A DNA stretch of 54,413 nt from positions 1-54,413 of the forward strand of contig CANHWG010000013.1 of assembly GCA_947464335.1 (NCBI GenBank), given 5' to 3'. A program made the translations under genes and the position numbers. Below, piece by piece: positions 35,956-45,461 of this stretch (position 1 is its first letter; the number at the start of each line of letters is the position of its first letter). The notes beneath the pieces are model-generated. The model made no database searches, had not been told where the DNA came from, and worked only from the letters and a program-made list of their open reading frames with translations. Origin of the DNA: Flavobacteriaceae bacterium (GTDB lineage Bacteria; Bacteroidota; Bacteroidia; Flavobacteriales; Flavobacteriaceae).

Positions 35956-38346
35956 ATGAAACGGCTTAAGAAATTTCTGTTCGGACTATTAATTTCAGTA
36001 TTTGTAATTGTATTAGCAATCTTATGCTATTTACAAACCACAAAACCCAACTACGAAGGAGAAGAATCTTTATCCAATTTATCTAAACCAACAACCGTTT
36101 ACTTTGATGAATATGGCGTTCCACATATTTATGCCGATACCCAAAAAGATGCTATGACTACATTGGGCTATGTGCATGCACAAGACCGTTTATGGCAAAT
36201 GGAACTCATGCGCCGCATTGCTCCTGGTCGGCTTTCTGAAATCTTTGGAAATCCAGCACTAAAAACCGATACATTCTTTGCCGGAATTGGTATCGATGAA
36301 AACTCTCAAAAAGCCGTTGCGCATCTAAATAAAAATTCTCAAACCTATATCTTAGCCAATGCCTATTTAGATGGAATTAATCAATACATAGAAGTAGGAA
36401 CAACTCCAGTTGAACTCCGTTTATTGGGAATAAAACAGGAGAAATTCAACTTAAAAGATGTTTATAATATCTTCGGATTTATGTCGTTTAGTTTTGCCAT
36501 GGCTCAAAAAACCGACCCGTTATTAACCGATATTCGCGATCGTTTTGGAATGGAATATTTAAAGGATTTTGGAATTCAAGGTGAGCTTGGCACCAAACAA
36601 TTAAAATCGTATAAAGGCAGTTATAAAGAATATGCTCAAATTTCAAAAGCAGTATCGAATCTTTTAGAAATGTCACCAATTCCGGCTTTTATTGGAAGTA
36701 ATAGTTGGGTAATTGGTGGCGCCAAAACCAAAAAGGGTAAAGTCATTTTGGCCAATGACCCACATATCATGTATTCGCAGCCTGGAACTTGGTATGAAGC
36801 ACACATCACGTGTCCCGATTATGAAATGTATGGCTATTATATTGCCGGAACACCATTTCCGCTTTTAGGGCACAATCATACCTATGCTTATGGCTTAACC
36901 ATGTTTGAAAACGACGATGTCGATTTCTTTCAGGAAGAAAATAACCCAAATAATGAACATCAATACAAAACGGTTAATGGTTTTAAAAATTTTACCTATC
37001 AACAAAAAACCATCAAAGTAAAAGATAGCTCCGATGTAAAGTTAAATGTAAAATCCAGCCAACACGGTCCTATCATTACCGGATTACTGGAAGGTCTAAA
37101 TACAAAGAAATCAGTAGCCATGTCATGGATTTATACTCAAGAAAAGAATTCTATACTCGATGCTGTTTATGAATTATCACATGCCAAAGATTTAGAAAGT
37201 TTTCATAAAAATATCGAACTGATTCATGCTCCTGGCTTAAACATTATGTACGGCGATGCCATAGGCAACATTGCTTGGATTACATCGGGCAAATTATATA
37301 AAGTAGATCAATCGGTCAATACTAATTTTATTCTGAATGGCGCAAACGGCATTGATGATAAAAAAGAATGGATACCTTTTTCCAAAAACCCTGCAGCGAT
37401 CAATCCAGCATGGAATTATGTCTATACCTCGAACAATCAACCCGAACCTATTGATGGGTATTTGTATCCGGGTTATTATCTGCCCAAAGACAGAGCTTTG
37501 CGAATCGACGGATTATTATCTCCAAAAAATAATTGGACTAAAGAAGATGTCAGTAAAATGATTACTGATAATACATCGGCAACAGCCAAAACCATTGTGG
37601 CAAATATGACCAAACCATTGAACGCATCAAAATTTTCTGAAAATGAAAGGAACGCTTTATCCGTTTTAAAAGAATGGAAAGCATCTCATAATCTTGAAGA
37701 TATTGCACCAAGCATCTTTAATAAGTGGATTTATTTTTACCTTAAAGCTACTTTTGAAGACGAATTTGGCGAAGAGAACTTTACCTTATTACTAAGCACA
37801 CATATTGTAAAACAGATGATTGAAGCCCAAACACAGAATGTTTTATCTCCTTGGTGGGACAATAGCAAAACAAAAAACAAAAAAGAAACACAATCGGAAA
37901 TACTAACCCAATCTTTTAAAGAAGCAATCGGTTCTTTAGAGAAACAATTAGGCAATGATATCAATCAGTGGCAATGGAAGAAAGTGCACCAAGTAACCTT
38001 CCAACATCCAATTGGTAAAGTGAAATTGTTTAGTAATTTCTTCAACGTTGGCTCATTTCCAATTTCGGGGACCAATGAAGTGATTGATAACCAATTATTC
38101 ACCTATACAAATGATGCAGAAATTCAGGTTAAAGGCGGACCATCAACAAGGAGAATTATCGACTTTTCCGATATAGAAAACAGTTGGACTGTATTGCCTA
38201 CAGGACAATCAGGCAATCCGATGAGTAAGCATTATGACGACCAATCCGAATTGTTTATCAATGGCAAATTCAGAAAAATGAAACTCAATAAAAAAGAGAT
38301 TGAATCTACATCAACAAAATTAATCTTCAAACCTAAAAAGAATTAA
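35956..38346 (+). CDS. Penicillin acylase family hydrolase
   Basis: 796 residues from ATG 35956. An N-terminal membrane segment or signal (about 6-29) is followed by the alpha-chain region (PTTVYFDEYGVPHIYADT, GYVHAQDRLWQMELMRR). The autocatalytic cleavage site precedes GSNSWVIGGAKT near residue 235, with the N-terminal nucleophile Ser of SNSW, typical of Ntn hydrolases of this family. NDPHIMYSQPGTWYE follows. It cleaves amide bonds of acylated substrates outside the cytoplasm; which substrate is not known (beta-lactams, N-acyl homoserine lactones and others are used by relatives). kmo starts 27 bases downstream, so the two may be co-transcribed. Confidence 0.92.
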   Translation: MKRLKKFLFGLLISVFVIVLAILCYLQTTKPNYEGEESLSNLSKPTTVYFDEYGVPHIYADTQKDAMTTLGYVHAQDRLWQMELMRRIAPGRLSEIFGNPALKTDTFFAGIGIDENSQKAVAHLNKNSQTYILANAYLDGINQYIEVGTTPVELRLLGIKQEKFNLKDVYNIFGFMSFSFAMAQKTDPLLTDIRDRFGMEYLKDFGIQGELGTKQLKSYKGSYKEYAQISKAVSNLLEMSPIPAFIGSNSWVIGGAKTKKGKVILANDPHIMYSQPGTWYEAHITCPDYEMYGYYIAGTPFPLLGHNHTYAYGLTMFENDDVDFFQEENNPNNEHQYKTVNGFKNFTYQQKTIKVKDSSDVKLNVKSSQHGPIITGLLEGLNTKKSVAMSWIYTQEKNSILDAVYELSHAKDLESFHKNIELIHAPGLNIMYGDAIGNIAWITSGKLYKVDQSVNTNFILNGANGIDDKKEWIPFSKNPAAINPAWNYVYTSNNQPEPIDGYLYPGYYLPKDRALRIDGLLSPKNNWTKEDVSKMITDNTSATAKTIVANMTKPLNASKFSENERNALSVLKEWKASHNLEDIAPSIFNKWIYFYLKATFEDEFGEENFTLLLSTHIVKQMIEAQTQNVLSPWWDNSKTKNKKETQSEILTQSFKEAIGSLEKQLGNDINQWQWKKVHQVTFQHPIGKVKLFSNFFNVGSFPISGTNEVIDNQLFTYTNDAEIQVKGGPSTRRIIDFSDIENSWTVLPTGQSGNPMSKHYDDQSELFINGKFRKMKLNKKEIESTSTKLIFKPKKN

Positions 38347-38373
38347 ATTTGCCAAACCGTTTATAAAAAATAA

Positions 38374-39714
38374 ATGCAAACTCCCAAAAAAATTGCTGTT
38401 GTTGGTTCCGGATTAGTTGGTTCTTTGTTAGGAATTTATCTTAAAAAAAGAGGGCACATCGTACACGTATATGATAGAAGTCCGGATATAAGAAAGCTCA
38501 ATTTTTCGGGTCGTTCAATTAATTTAGTTTTATCCAACAGAGGTATAAAAACCCTGCAGGATGTTGGGTTAGAAGTGGAAGTTTTAGCCATTGGGATTCC
38601 AGTTGACAGACGCGCCATACACGTAGGACAAGAAACTGTTAATGAACAGTTTTACGGTAAAAACGGAGAGGTAATCTACTCCATTTCAAGAGGGCTTTTG
38701 AATAAAAAAATGGTCGATTTGGCGGAGAGAGCGGGAGTAGAATTTTTCTTTGAAGAAAAAGTATGGGATGTCGATCTTACAACCGCCACTATTTCTATTG
38801 GCGAAACAGAGCGTGGCGAATGGACAACCCATAATTATGATCTAACTTTTGGTGCCGATGGCGCTTTTTCTAGGATTCGACATAGAATGCAGCGTCAGAG
38901 TATGTTTGATTACTCGCAGGAGTTCATGAAAATGGGCTATAAAGAACTGCATATTCCTGCTAATGCAGACGGAAGTCATAAATTAAACAAAAACGCTTTA
39001 CACATTTGGCCACGCGGTAATTTTATGTTGATGGCTTTGGCCAATTTAGACGGAAGTTTTACCTGCACGTTGTTTATGCCTCATGATGGTGAAAATTCAT
39101 TTGCCTCTTTAAAAACTACGGAACAATTAGTCGATTTTTTTGCCAAAAATTTCCCCGATACCAAAGAAGTTATTCCGGATTTAGTAGATGATTTTTTCAA
39201 AAATCCAACCAGTTATTTGGTTACAATGAAATGTTTTCCGTGGACATTTAGTGATAAAGTTGCCCTTATCGGTGATGCTTGCCATGCTATTGTACCCTTT
39301 TATGGACACGGAATGAATTCGGGCTTTGAAGACATTACTGTTTTAGAAGAAATGATGGAAAAATATGGAGATGATTGGGCAAACTTACTCAATGATTATG
39401 AGAATTCAAGAAAACCAAATGCGGATGCCATAGCGGAATTATCATTTCGAAATTTTATGGAAATGAGTACCAAAACTGCCGATGCCAATTTCTTACTTCA
39501 AAAGAAAATCGAAAAATGGTTCTCAGACAAGCATCCCGATAAATGGATGCCTTTATATAGTAGGGTTACTTTTAGTCTTCAGCCCTATTCTGAGGCCTTA
39601 GCCATTGGTGATTTTCAAAATAAAATCATGGAGGAAGTCATGCAAATGCCCAATATTGCAGAAAAATGGAATAGTGAAGAAGTCGAAAACAAAATCATTT
39701 CTTTATTAAAATAA
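38374..39714 (+). CDS. kmo: Kynurenine 3-monooxygenase
   Basis: 446 residues, an FAD-dependent hydroxylase that turns kynurenine into 3-hydroxykynurenine using NADPH and O2. The Rossmann motif GSGLVGSLLGIYLKKRG is near residues 11-27. The FAD-contacting segment GDACHAIVPFYGHGMNSGFED is near 306-326, which is the characteristic Kmo form, with the Arg/Tyr-containing RSINLVLSNRG near 46-56. The length matches the family. It lies 27 bases after the penicillin acylase and ends just before a palindromic repeat. KynU, the next enzyme in the route, is encoded at 30372. Confidence 0.95.
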   Translation: MQTPKKIAVVGSGLVGSLLGIYLKKRGHIVHVYDRSPDIRKLNFSGRSINLVLSNRGIKTLQDVGLEVEVLAIGIPVDRRAIHVGQETVNEQFYGKNGEVIYSISRGLLNKKMVDLAERAGVEFFFEEKVWDVDLTTATISIGETERGEWTTHNYDLTFGADGAFSRIRHRMQRQSMFDYSQEFMKMGYKELHIPANADGSHKLNKNALHIWPRGNFMLMALANLDGSFTCTLFMPHDGENSFASLKTTEQLVDFFAKNFPDTKEVIPDLVDDFFKNPTSYLVTMKCFPWTFSDKVALIGDACHAIVPFYGHGMNSGFEDITVLEEMMEKYGDDWANLLNDYENSRKPNADAIAELSFRNFMEMSTKTADANFLLQKKIEKWFSDKHPDKWMPLYSRVTFSLQPYSEALAIGDFQNKIMEEVMQMPNIAEKWNSEEVENKIISLLK

Positions 39715-39719
39715 TTTTC

Positions 39720-39778
39720 AGGAGCTATTTCCCGCTTTCCGCGCTACATGATAGCTGGCTTCAATCGGGGCTAGGGCT
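39720..39778. repeat. Modular palindromic element, copy 4 (minimal form)
   Basis: Left AGCTATTTCCCGCTTTCCGC and right GGCTTCAATCGGGGCTAG match the family ends. The interior is only a short inverted repeat, GCTA-CATGA-TAGC (39743-39755). The element occupies the whole gap between the convergent kmo and cupin genes, and its last bases include the cupin stop codon. Confidence 0.8.
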
Positions 39779-40142
39779 ATTCGTTCTCCCGATGCACCTT
39801 GTTAAAATCAAACGCCGGTTGGCAAATCGCAATATATTCACAAGCTTCATCAAACGGATTCGAATATTGAACTCTAGTATTGGCTTCAATTTTTATAGAT
39901 TGACCTTTTTCTAAAACGATTATTTCATCTTCAATAATAAATTGTTTTTTGCCTGAAATAATATAAGTATATTCCTCAAACTCCGGAGTTTGAAAAGGTT
40001 CGCTCCATTTGGGTGGCGCAATCATGTGGGCGATAGAAATTTCAGTATTTCCAGTGGTTGGTATTCCGTGGTGTTCTTCAATTAATTTACCATCAGTTGT
40101 CGGAACAATGAATGGCGATTTTTGGATAAAGTATTTTTTCAT
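39777..40142 (-). CDS. Small cupin-fold protein
   Basis: 121 residues from ATG 40142, which overlaps the stop of the upstream SGNH gene by one base (TAATG). A single cupin barrel occupies about 35-105: WSEPFQTPEFEEYTYIISGKKQ, EDEIIVLEKGQSIKIEA, and FDEACEYIAICQP. Metal-ligand histidines of motif 1 are not clear (only EFEEY), so enzymatic activity is doubtful. An upstream in-frame start at 40169 lies inside the preceding gene and is less likely. The stop codon falls within the end of repeat copy 4. Its function and its link to the secreted SGNH protein are unknown. Confidence 0.8.
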   Translation of the reverse strand: MKKYFIQKSPFIVPTTDGKLIEEHHGIPTTGNTEISIAHMIAPPKWSEPFQTPEFEEYTYIISGKKQFIIEDEIIVLEKGQSIKIEANTRVQYSNPFDEACEYIAICQPAFDFNKVHRENE

Positions 40143-41392
40143 TAATTTTTGATCAATTTTTTGGTGCAAGTTTTTCCATTAGAGTTAATTTTTAAAAAAT
40201 AAAATCCTTCTTTTTTAGTAGAAAGATCAAGTCTCTTTTGTGTACTTTTTACTTCGATATAATCAATTAATCTTCCGTTTACATCATAAATAGAAATAGC
40301 ATCAATGATGTTATTTGAGGTGATTGTTACATTTTCTTTTGTCGGATTTGGAAATATTGCACATTCAATATTTTCATATATTTCAGTTGAATTTGATAAG
40401 TTTGATATTGTTATTGTCTGTTGTGAGGTTATAAAGTTTCCACATTTTGAAGCAGTTAATCTAACAGTGAATTCTCCTTCTGATGCATAGTTATGGGTAG
40501 GATTTACTTCATTAGAAGAATTCCCGTCTCCAAAATCCCAAGCATAAGTAGTTGCGAATAAAGAGTTATTTTGAAAGTTTACAAGACTTGATGAATTACT
40601 AGAAAAAGTAAAATTTGAGACCACATCATAATTTCCAATCTTCCAATTCAACAATTGGTCAAATACGACATTTTTTACCGCTAGTTTAATTATAGCTGCT
40701 TCTTCAGAACTCAATGTAGAATTAAAAGTTATTAGCGTTGGATTTTTTCGAGTTATCGTAGTATAAAATGAACACGCTGCAGCATAACTACCAATTATTG
40801 AAGGATGACTTCCATCTGAACTGTATAAATTTAACGTTGGATGATTCGTTCTTAAATACCGCCAAACTGCTCCAACAGGAGAAACGATTGCTTCGTTGTT
40901 TGTAGTCATTGTCATATAGCGCTCTCGTAACAAATCATCCATGCCTTCATAAGTGCAAACCGCTGGATTTGCCGCACAGTTTTGACTGTCGCCGTTTTGT
41001 CTTCCCCAAGTCATATAAAAAACGGTTTCAGCACATGGGTTTTGAGCAACAATCAAATTATTTATACTTTGAGCAAATGGGAATACTTGGGAATTAACTT
41101 GATTTATAGGGAAAGAAGGTAACTGACTTTGTTCTTGAAGTACCACATAATCCCAATTCCCTTGACTTATTTTTGACAATGAAGTAGCATTGCTATTGTG
41201 TTGCTGCAATGTGTGTCCGCCAGGTGTGTTGCTATCAACAATGAAAGCGTCATTGGTTGATTGTGCCACATTTACAAACAATTGCGGTAAATTATTTACT
41301 TGAGTATAACTATTCCCTAAAAACAATACTCGCTTGCTTTGAGAGAAAGCACAAATGTTTAAAAATAATGTAATTAAAATAATTTTTTTCAT
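40142..41392 (-). CDS. Secreted SGNH/GDSL-like hydrolase with PKD and T9SS domains
   Basis: 416 residues. A signal peptide (MKKIILITLFLNICAFSQS) is followed by an SGNH-like domain at about 20-240: VLFLGNSYTQVNNLPQ (block I, Ser in GNSYT), DYVVLQEQSQLPS, MTWGRQNGD, and the catalytic Asp-His segment SSDGSHPSIIGSYAA. A PKD-like domain is at about 255-330 (TTYAWDFGDGNSSNEVNPTH). A type A T9SS sorting domain is C-terminal (AIFPNPTKENVTI...GFYFLKI...KLIKN). It is probably an exported esterase or lipase-like enzyme at the cell surface. It resembles the DUF4886 group; the substrate is unknown. Confidence 0.85.
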   Translation of the reverse strand: MKKIILITLFLNICAFSQSKRVLFLGNSYTQVNNLPQLFVNVAQSTNDAFIVDSNTPGGHTLQQHNSNATSLSKISQGNWDYVVLQEQSQLPSFPINQVNSQVFPFAQSINNLIVAQNPCAETVFYMTWGRQNGDSQNCAANPAVCTYEGMDDLLRERYMTMTTNNEAIVSPVGAVWRYLRTNHPTLNLYSSDGSHPSIIGSYAAACSFYTTITRKNPTLITFNSTLSSEEAAIIKLAVKNVVFDQLLNWKIGNYDVVSNFTFSSNSSSLVNFQNNSLFATTYAWDFGDGNSSNEVNPTHNYASEGEFTVRLTASKCGNFITSQQTITISNLSNSTEIYENIECAIFPNPTKENVTITSNNIIDAISIYDVNGRLIDYIEVKSTQKRLDLSTKKEGFYFLKINSNGKTCTKKLIKN

Positions 41393-41459
41393 CTGTTAAA
41401 ATAATTAAACTTCCAATACTATAAAATATAAATCAATTGAGATTCTAACAGTAGTTTTT

Positions 41460-42983
41460 TTATTTTCTAAATAATTTACTCAAAACACCAAAAACACCTC
41501 TAATAAAAGTAGCACTCGTTACAACTTTTACCACTGATTTACCAATTACAGATCCTGTACTCGGTTCGCTACTTTTCTTAGTTTCCGATTGATTTTCTTC
41601 TTTGGCTTGTGCTTCGGCTTGTTGCACAGCATCATCAATTTTCTTAGTTAGTAATTCATAAGCACTTTCGCGGTCGATTTCTTCCGCATATTTTCTAACT
41701 AATTTCGATTGGTTGTTTAATTCTTCAATTTCTGAATCGGTCAAAACATCCATTCTACTCATGGGTGCACGCATCATGGTTGCCGCAAGCGGTGTTGGAA
41801 TTCCTTTTTCGTTTAAAGCCGTTACAAAAGCTTCTCCAATTCCGAGACTGGTTAATACTTCATCGGTTTTATAAAAGTTGGATGTTGGATAATTATCCGC
41901 AGTTTGTTTAATGGCTTGTCGGTCATTGGCTGTAAAAGCGCGTAACGCATGTTGAATTTTTAATCCCAATTGGGCTAAAACACTGGCAGGAACGTCCATC
42001 GGATTTTGTGTTACAAAATAAACGCCAATTCCCTTAGAACGAATTAATTTTATGATGGTTTCAATTTGGTCTAAAAGTGCTTTACTGGCTTCATTGAAAA
42101 TTAAATGGGCTTCATCGATAAAGATTACCAATTCAGGTTGTTCGACATCACCTTTTTCGGGCATTTGCTGATAGATTTCTGCCAATAAACTCAACATAAA
42201 CGTAGAGAATAATTTGGGTTTATCCTGAATATCCGTCAAGCGAATGATGTTTACATAGCCTTTTCCATTTTCATCAATACGCATCAAATCATCAATTTCA
42301 AATGATTTTTCTCCAAAAAACAAATCGCCACCTTGTTGCTCTAATTCAATTATCTTTCTAAGAATAATTCCAGTAGTTGAGGTAGATATCTTACCGTAGC
42401 TCGCTGAAATTTCATCCTTTCCTTCGTCAGTAATATAATTCAATACTTTTTTAATGTCTTTCAAATCTAAAAGAGGCATTTTCAAATCGTCACAATATTT
42501 AAAAATAACTGATACTACTCCAGATTGAGTATCATTCAAGTCTAAAATCCTTGAAAATAAAACGGGCCCAAATTCAGAAACGGTTGCGCGAAGTCGAACC
42601 CCATTTTGTTGCGATAACGACATCAATTCTACAGGAAAAGAAGCGGTAGTAAACGGGATATTAATTTTAGCATGACGTTCAGTGATAAAAGACTTCTCTT
42701 CACCTTCTTTGGCAATTCCCGAAAAATCACCCTTGATATCCATCATTAACACCGGGATTCCAAAGGACGACAATTGTTCCGATAAAACCTGTATAGTTTT
42801 TGTTTTACCAGTTCCAGTTGCGCCTGCAATTAGGCCATGTCGATTTAAGGTTTTTAGAGGTACTTTTACAAAAGTATCTGCAACAGCTTCACCGTTTAAA
42901 ATGGCACCTCCTAATATGATACTTTCTCCTTTTGAAGTATAACCTTCATTGATGTGTTTACTGAATTCTGAATTTGTTACCAT
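41460..42983 (-). CDS. HerA-like ATPase (DUF853 family)
   Basis: 507 residues from ATG 42983 (MVTNSEFSKHINEG). Walker A GATGTGKTKT lies near residue 52 and Walker B LVIFIDEAHLIF near 290, in the HerA/FtsK-type arrangement, with an arginine-containing LIRSKGIGVYFVTQNP downstream. The C-terminal 100 residues are Glu/Gln/Lys-rich, with a short hydrophobic end (FIRGVFGVLSKLFRK). The DUF853 family of helicase-like ATPases is widespread but poorly characterised; a DNA- or membrane-related motor role is inferred. An upstream TTG in frame at 43013 lies too close to a possible promoter to be the start. Confidence 0.88.
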   Translation of the reverse strand: MVTNSEFSKHINEGYTSKGESIILGGAILNGEAVADTFVKVPLKTLNRHGLIAGATGTGKTKTIQVLSEQLSSFGIPVLMMDIKGDFSGIAKEGEEKSFITERHAKINIPFTTASFPVELMSLSQQNGVRLRATVSEFGPVLFSRILDLNDTQSGVVSVIFKYCDDLKMPLLDLKDIKKVLNYITDEGKDEISASYGKISTSTTGIILRKIIELEQQGGDLFFGEKSFEIDDLMRIDENGKGYVNIIRLTDIQDKPKLFSTFMLSLLAEIYQQMPEKGDVEQPELVIFIDEAHLIFNEASKALLDQIETIIKLIRSKGIGVYFVTQNPMDVPASVLAQLGLKIQHALRAFTANDRQAIKQTADNYPTSNFYKTDEVLTSLGIGEAFVTALNEKGIPTPLAATMMRAPMSRMDVLTDSEIEELNNQSKLVRKYAEEIDRESAYELLTKKIDDAVQQAEAQAKEENQSETKKSSEPSTGSVIGKSVVKVVTSATFIRGVFGVLSKLFRK

Positions 42984-43013
42984 TTGTTTTAATAAATTGT
43001 TACAGTAATGCAA

Positions 43014-43361
43014 AGTACTATTTTTTTCAAAATAATGAGATGTTACTTGAATTACTTTAAATGAAGATGCAGTTTAAATTTAACATTAAATTAAAGTTGC
43101 ATTTAAAAATACATTTTTAAATCTTTTTACGTTATATAGATAATATTTATTTAGTAAAATTGTTAAAATGATAGTATTATTAAATAAATTTTAAAGAAAT
43201 TTTTAATTGAAATCAAAACTTTTATTTCAGAAGAATATCGATGTAGTATTAAAAGTAAAAAAAGTTTTTTTATTACAAGTAAAAAATTAAATTTGCTACC
43301 AATCAAGTTTATTAACAACTAAAACTTATAAATTAATTAAAACTATTAAAATTTAAAAAAA
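43014..43361. other. Intergenic A+T-rich divergent promoter region
   Basis: Between the divergent HerA-like and exbB genes. It is very A+T-rich with many A and T runs, and I see no open gene or strong hairpin. It probably holds both promoters: a weak AGTACTTTG-like element near 43010-43018 for the minus strand and TAAATTTG at 43288 for exbB. Confidence 0.6.
43288..43295 (+). promoter_or_regulatory. -7 element for the exbB-tonB operon
   Basis: TAAATTTG is an exact TAnnTTTG, 66 bases before the exbB start. The leader that follows is A/T-rich. Confidence 0.6.
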
Positions 43362-44180
43362 ATGGCAAACGTTAAAAAAGATGGGGGTTCAAACCTTGGA
43401 GGAATGGTTTCAGGAATCATTATTGTAGCATGTGTTCTTGTAGGGTATTTAATTTGGCAATTTGGTATGGGTCATTCTTCAAACTTTGAAGGAGGAGATC
43501 CAGAAAAAGGGCATCCATTAAATACTTTAGGGATGGTTTACAAAGGAGGATTTATTGTTCCTATTTTGTTAGGTATGTTCCTTATGGTTATTGTTTTTTC
43601 AATTGAAAGATTTTTTGTTATTTCTAAAGCTTCAGGAAAAGGAAGTTTAGATAACTTTATGAAGAAAGTTCAAGGTGACATAAAAGACGGTAAAATTGAA
43701 GACGCTATTAATGTTTGTGACAAACAACAAGGTTCTGTAGCCAATGCAGTAAAAGCAGCATTGATTAAATACCAAGAAGTAAAAGCAGAAGGTTTTAATA
43801 GCGAAGAAGCTTCTGAGACCATTCACAAAGAAATTGAAGAAGCAACTTCTTTAGAGATGCCAATGTTAGAGAAAAACTTAACTATATTATCTACTCTTGT
43901 AGCTCTTGGAACTCTAGGAGGATTATTAGGAACAGTATCAGGGATGATTAAAGCGTTTGGTGCTTTGGCTTCTGCAGGAACTCCAGACCAAGCAGCTTTA
44001 GCAACAGGTATCTCTGAAGCTTTGATTAATACTGCAACAGGTATCTCAACTTCTGCATTAGCAATTGTAACCTATAATTTCTTTACTTCTAAAATTGATA
44101 CGTTAACTTATTCTATTGACGAAGCAGGTTCTACTATCGTGAATACTTATAGAAAGTTCAGAGGGAGTTTAAAAAAATAA
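43362..44180 (+). CDS. exbB: MotA/TolQ/ExbB proton channel protein
   Basis: 272 residues with an inner-membrane topology: hydrophobic segments at about 15-37, 60-82, 170-195 and 215-235. The ExbB/TolQ signature region is present near 176-190 (LGTLGGLLGTVSGMIKAF) and 225-235 (ALINTATGI). With two ExbD genes and TonB downstream it forms the proton-driven energising complex for outer-membrane transporters. The N-terminal extra segment is common in Bacteroidota ExbB. It is the first gene of the operon. Confidence 0.92.
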   Translation: MANVKKDGGSNLGGMVSGIIIVACVLVGYLIWQFGMGHSSNFEGGDPEKGHPLNTLGMVYKGGFIVPILLGMFLMVIVFSIERFFVISKASGKGSLDNFMKKVQGDIKDGKIEDAINVCDKQQGSVANAVKAALIKYQEVKAEGFNSEEASETIHKEIEEATSLEMPMLEKNLTILSTLVALGTLGGLLGTVSGMIKAFGALASAGTPDQAALATGISEALINTATGISTSALAIVTYNFFTSKIDTLTYSIDEAGSTIVNTYRKFRGSLKK

Positions 44181-44225
44181 TGCAATAATAGTTTTACTAT
44201 AAATTGTAATAAAAACTAATAAATA

Positions 44226-44852
44226 ATGGCTAAAGTAAAAATGTCCAAAAAATCAACATCCATCGACATGACTGCGATGTGTGATGTGGCTTTCCTTTTG
44301 CTTACGTTTTTTATCTTGACGGCAACGGCTAAAGTGCCTGAACCGCTCCCAGTAGACACTCCATCATCAACAGTACAAACTAAATTACCAGATACAGATT
44401 TGGCAATGTTAACTGTCGGAAAAAGTGATGGAAAAGAACAAGTGTTTTTTGGAGTTAAAGGTAAAGAGATACGTATGGCAACTTTGGATTATATGGCTCA
44501 AAAATATAAAATGACTTTCACTGACCAAGAAAGAACTCAATTTTCATTAGTGGATGAATTTGGAGTTCCAATAGAAGGATTGAAACAGTTGTTGGCTATG
44601 AAAAGTGCCGATAGAGCCAAAAAAGGAGTGCAACCAGGAATACCTTCTGACTCCCTTAACAATCAATTACAAGATTGGATACAATACGCAAGAAAAGCAA
44701 ACATAGATGTTAACCAAAAAGAACTTCAATTTGCAATCAAAGGCGATGCTAAAGAAGAATATCCTCAAATCAAAAAAGTGATGGATATTTTACAAGACCA
44801 AAAAATCAATAGCTTTAATTTAGTTACGGGTTTAAGAGGAAAAGATTATTAA
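44226..44852 (+). CDS. exbD: ExbD/TolR-type biopolymer transport protein (first copy)
   Basis: 208 residues. A short cytoplasmic N-terminus is followed by one membrane helix at about 15-37 (TAMCDVAFLLLTFFILTATA) containing the conserved Asp of the proton path, then a periplasmic domain. It is longer than classical ExbD (about 140), and the periplasmic part has a Lys/Asp-rich insertion. It lies 45 bases after exbB and 17 before a second exbD. Having two ExbD paralogues is usual for Bacteroidota TonB operons. Confidence 0.9.
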   Translation: MAKVKMSKKSTSIDMTAMCDVAFLLLTFFILTATAKVPEPLPVDTPSSTVQTKLPDTDLAMLTVGKSDGKEQVFFGVKGKEIRMATLDYMAQKYKMTFTDQERTQFSLVDEFGVPIEGLKQLLAMKSADRAKKGVQPGIPSDSLNNQLQDWIQYARKANIDVNQKELQFAIKGDAKEEYPQIKKVMDILQDQKINSFNLVTGLRGKDY

Positions 44853-44869
44853 AATTAATAATATAGAAA

Positions 44870-45433
44870 ATGGCTGAATTAGGAAATAGTGGCGGTGGCG
44901 GTGGTAAAAAAGACGGTAAAGTTAGAAGTAAAAAATCAGATCCAAGGGTAGATTTAACAGCCATGGTAGATTTAGCATTTTTATTGATTACCTTTTTTAT
45001 GTTAACCACATCGTTATCAAAACCTCAATCTATGGATTTGGGTTTGCCTGACAAAGAAGATAAAAAAGAACCAGAAAAGGACATCAAAGTTGATCAAAGA
45101 AGAACCATGACGATAATTATGGGTGATAATGATAAAATCAAATGGTATCACGGACTTTTAGATGCTCCTGAAGTAGATGGTAAACCAACTGATGCTCAGT
45201 ATGGTAAAAATGGGTTAAGAAAAGAAATTTTAAAGAGAGTGGTTTCTATACCTCAAGTTACAGGTAGTAAAGACAAAGGTTTAATAGTTATCATTAAGCC
45301 AACTAAAAAATCAACTTATAGAAACTTAGTGGATGTTTTAGATGAAATGGCAATCTGTAAAGTTCCAACCTACGCAATTGTTAATGATATTTCTCCTGAA
45401 GAGAAATCCCTCATTGAGCAAATGAACAAATAA
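44870..45433 (+). CDS. exbD: ExbD/TolR-type biopolymer transport protein (second copy)
   Basis: 187 residues. A Gly/Lys-rich N-terminus precedes one helix with the conserved Asp (TAMVDLAFLLITFFMLTTS, near 32-50). The periplasmic part follows. It differs from the first copy through its N-terminus (GNSGGGGGKKDGKVRSKKSD) and short Lys-rich loop. The stoichiometry of the two ExbDs in the complex is not known here. tonB follows after 28 bases. Confidence 0.9.
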   Translation: MAELGNSGGGGGKKDGKVRSKKSDPRVDLTAMVDLAFLLITFFMLTTSLSKPQSMDLGLPDKEDKKEPEKDIKVDQRRTMTIIMGDNDKIKWYHGLLDAPEVDGKPTDAQYGKNGLRKEILKRVVSIPQVTGSKDKGLIVIIKPTKKSTYRNLVDVLDEMAICKVPTYAIVNDISPEEKSLIEQMNK

Positions 45434-45461
45434 TCCATGTTAATTAAAAATATACTTAAAA

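Noticed and set aside
43014..43361. A small gene or RNA in the gap before exbB
   Set aside because: The region is A/T-run sequence with no convincing frame, terminator or conserved structure.
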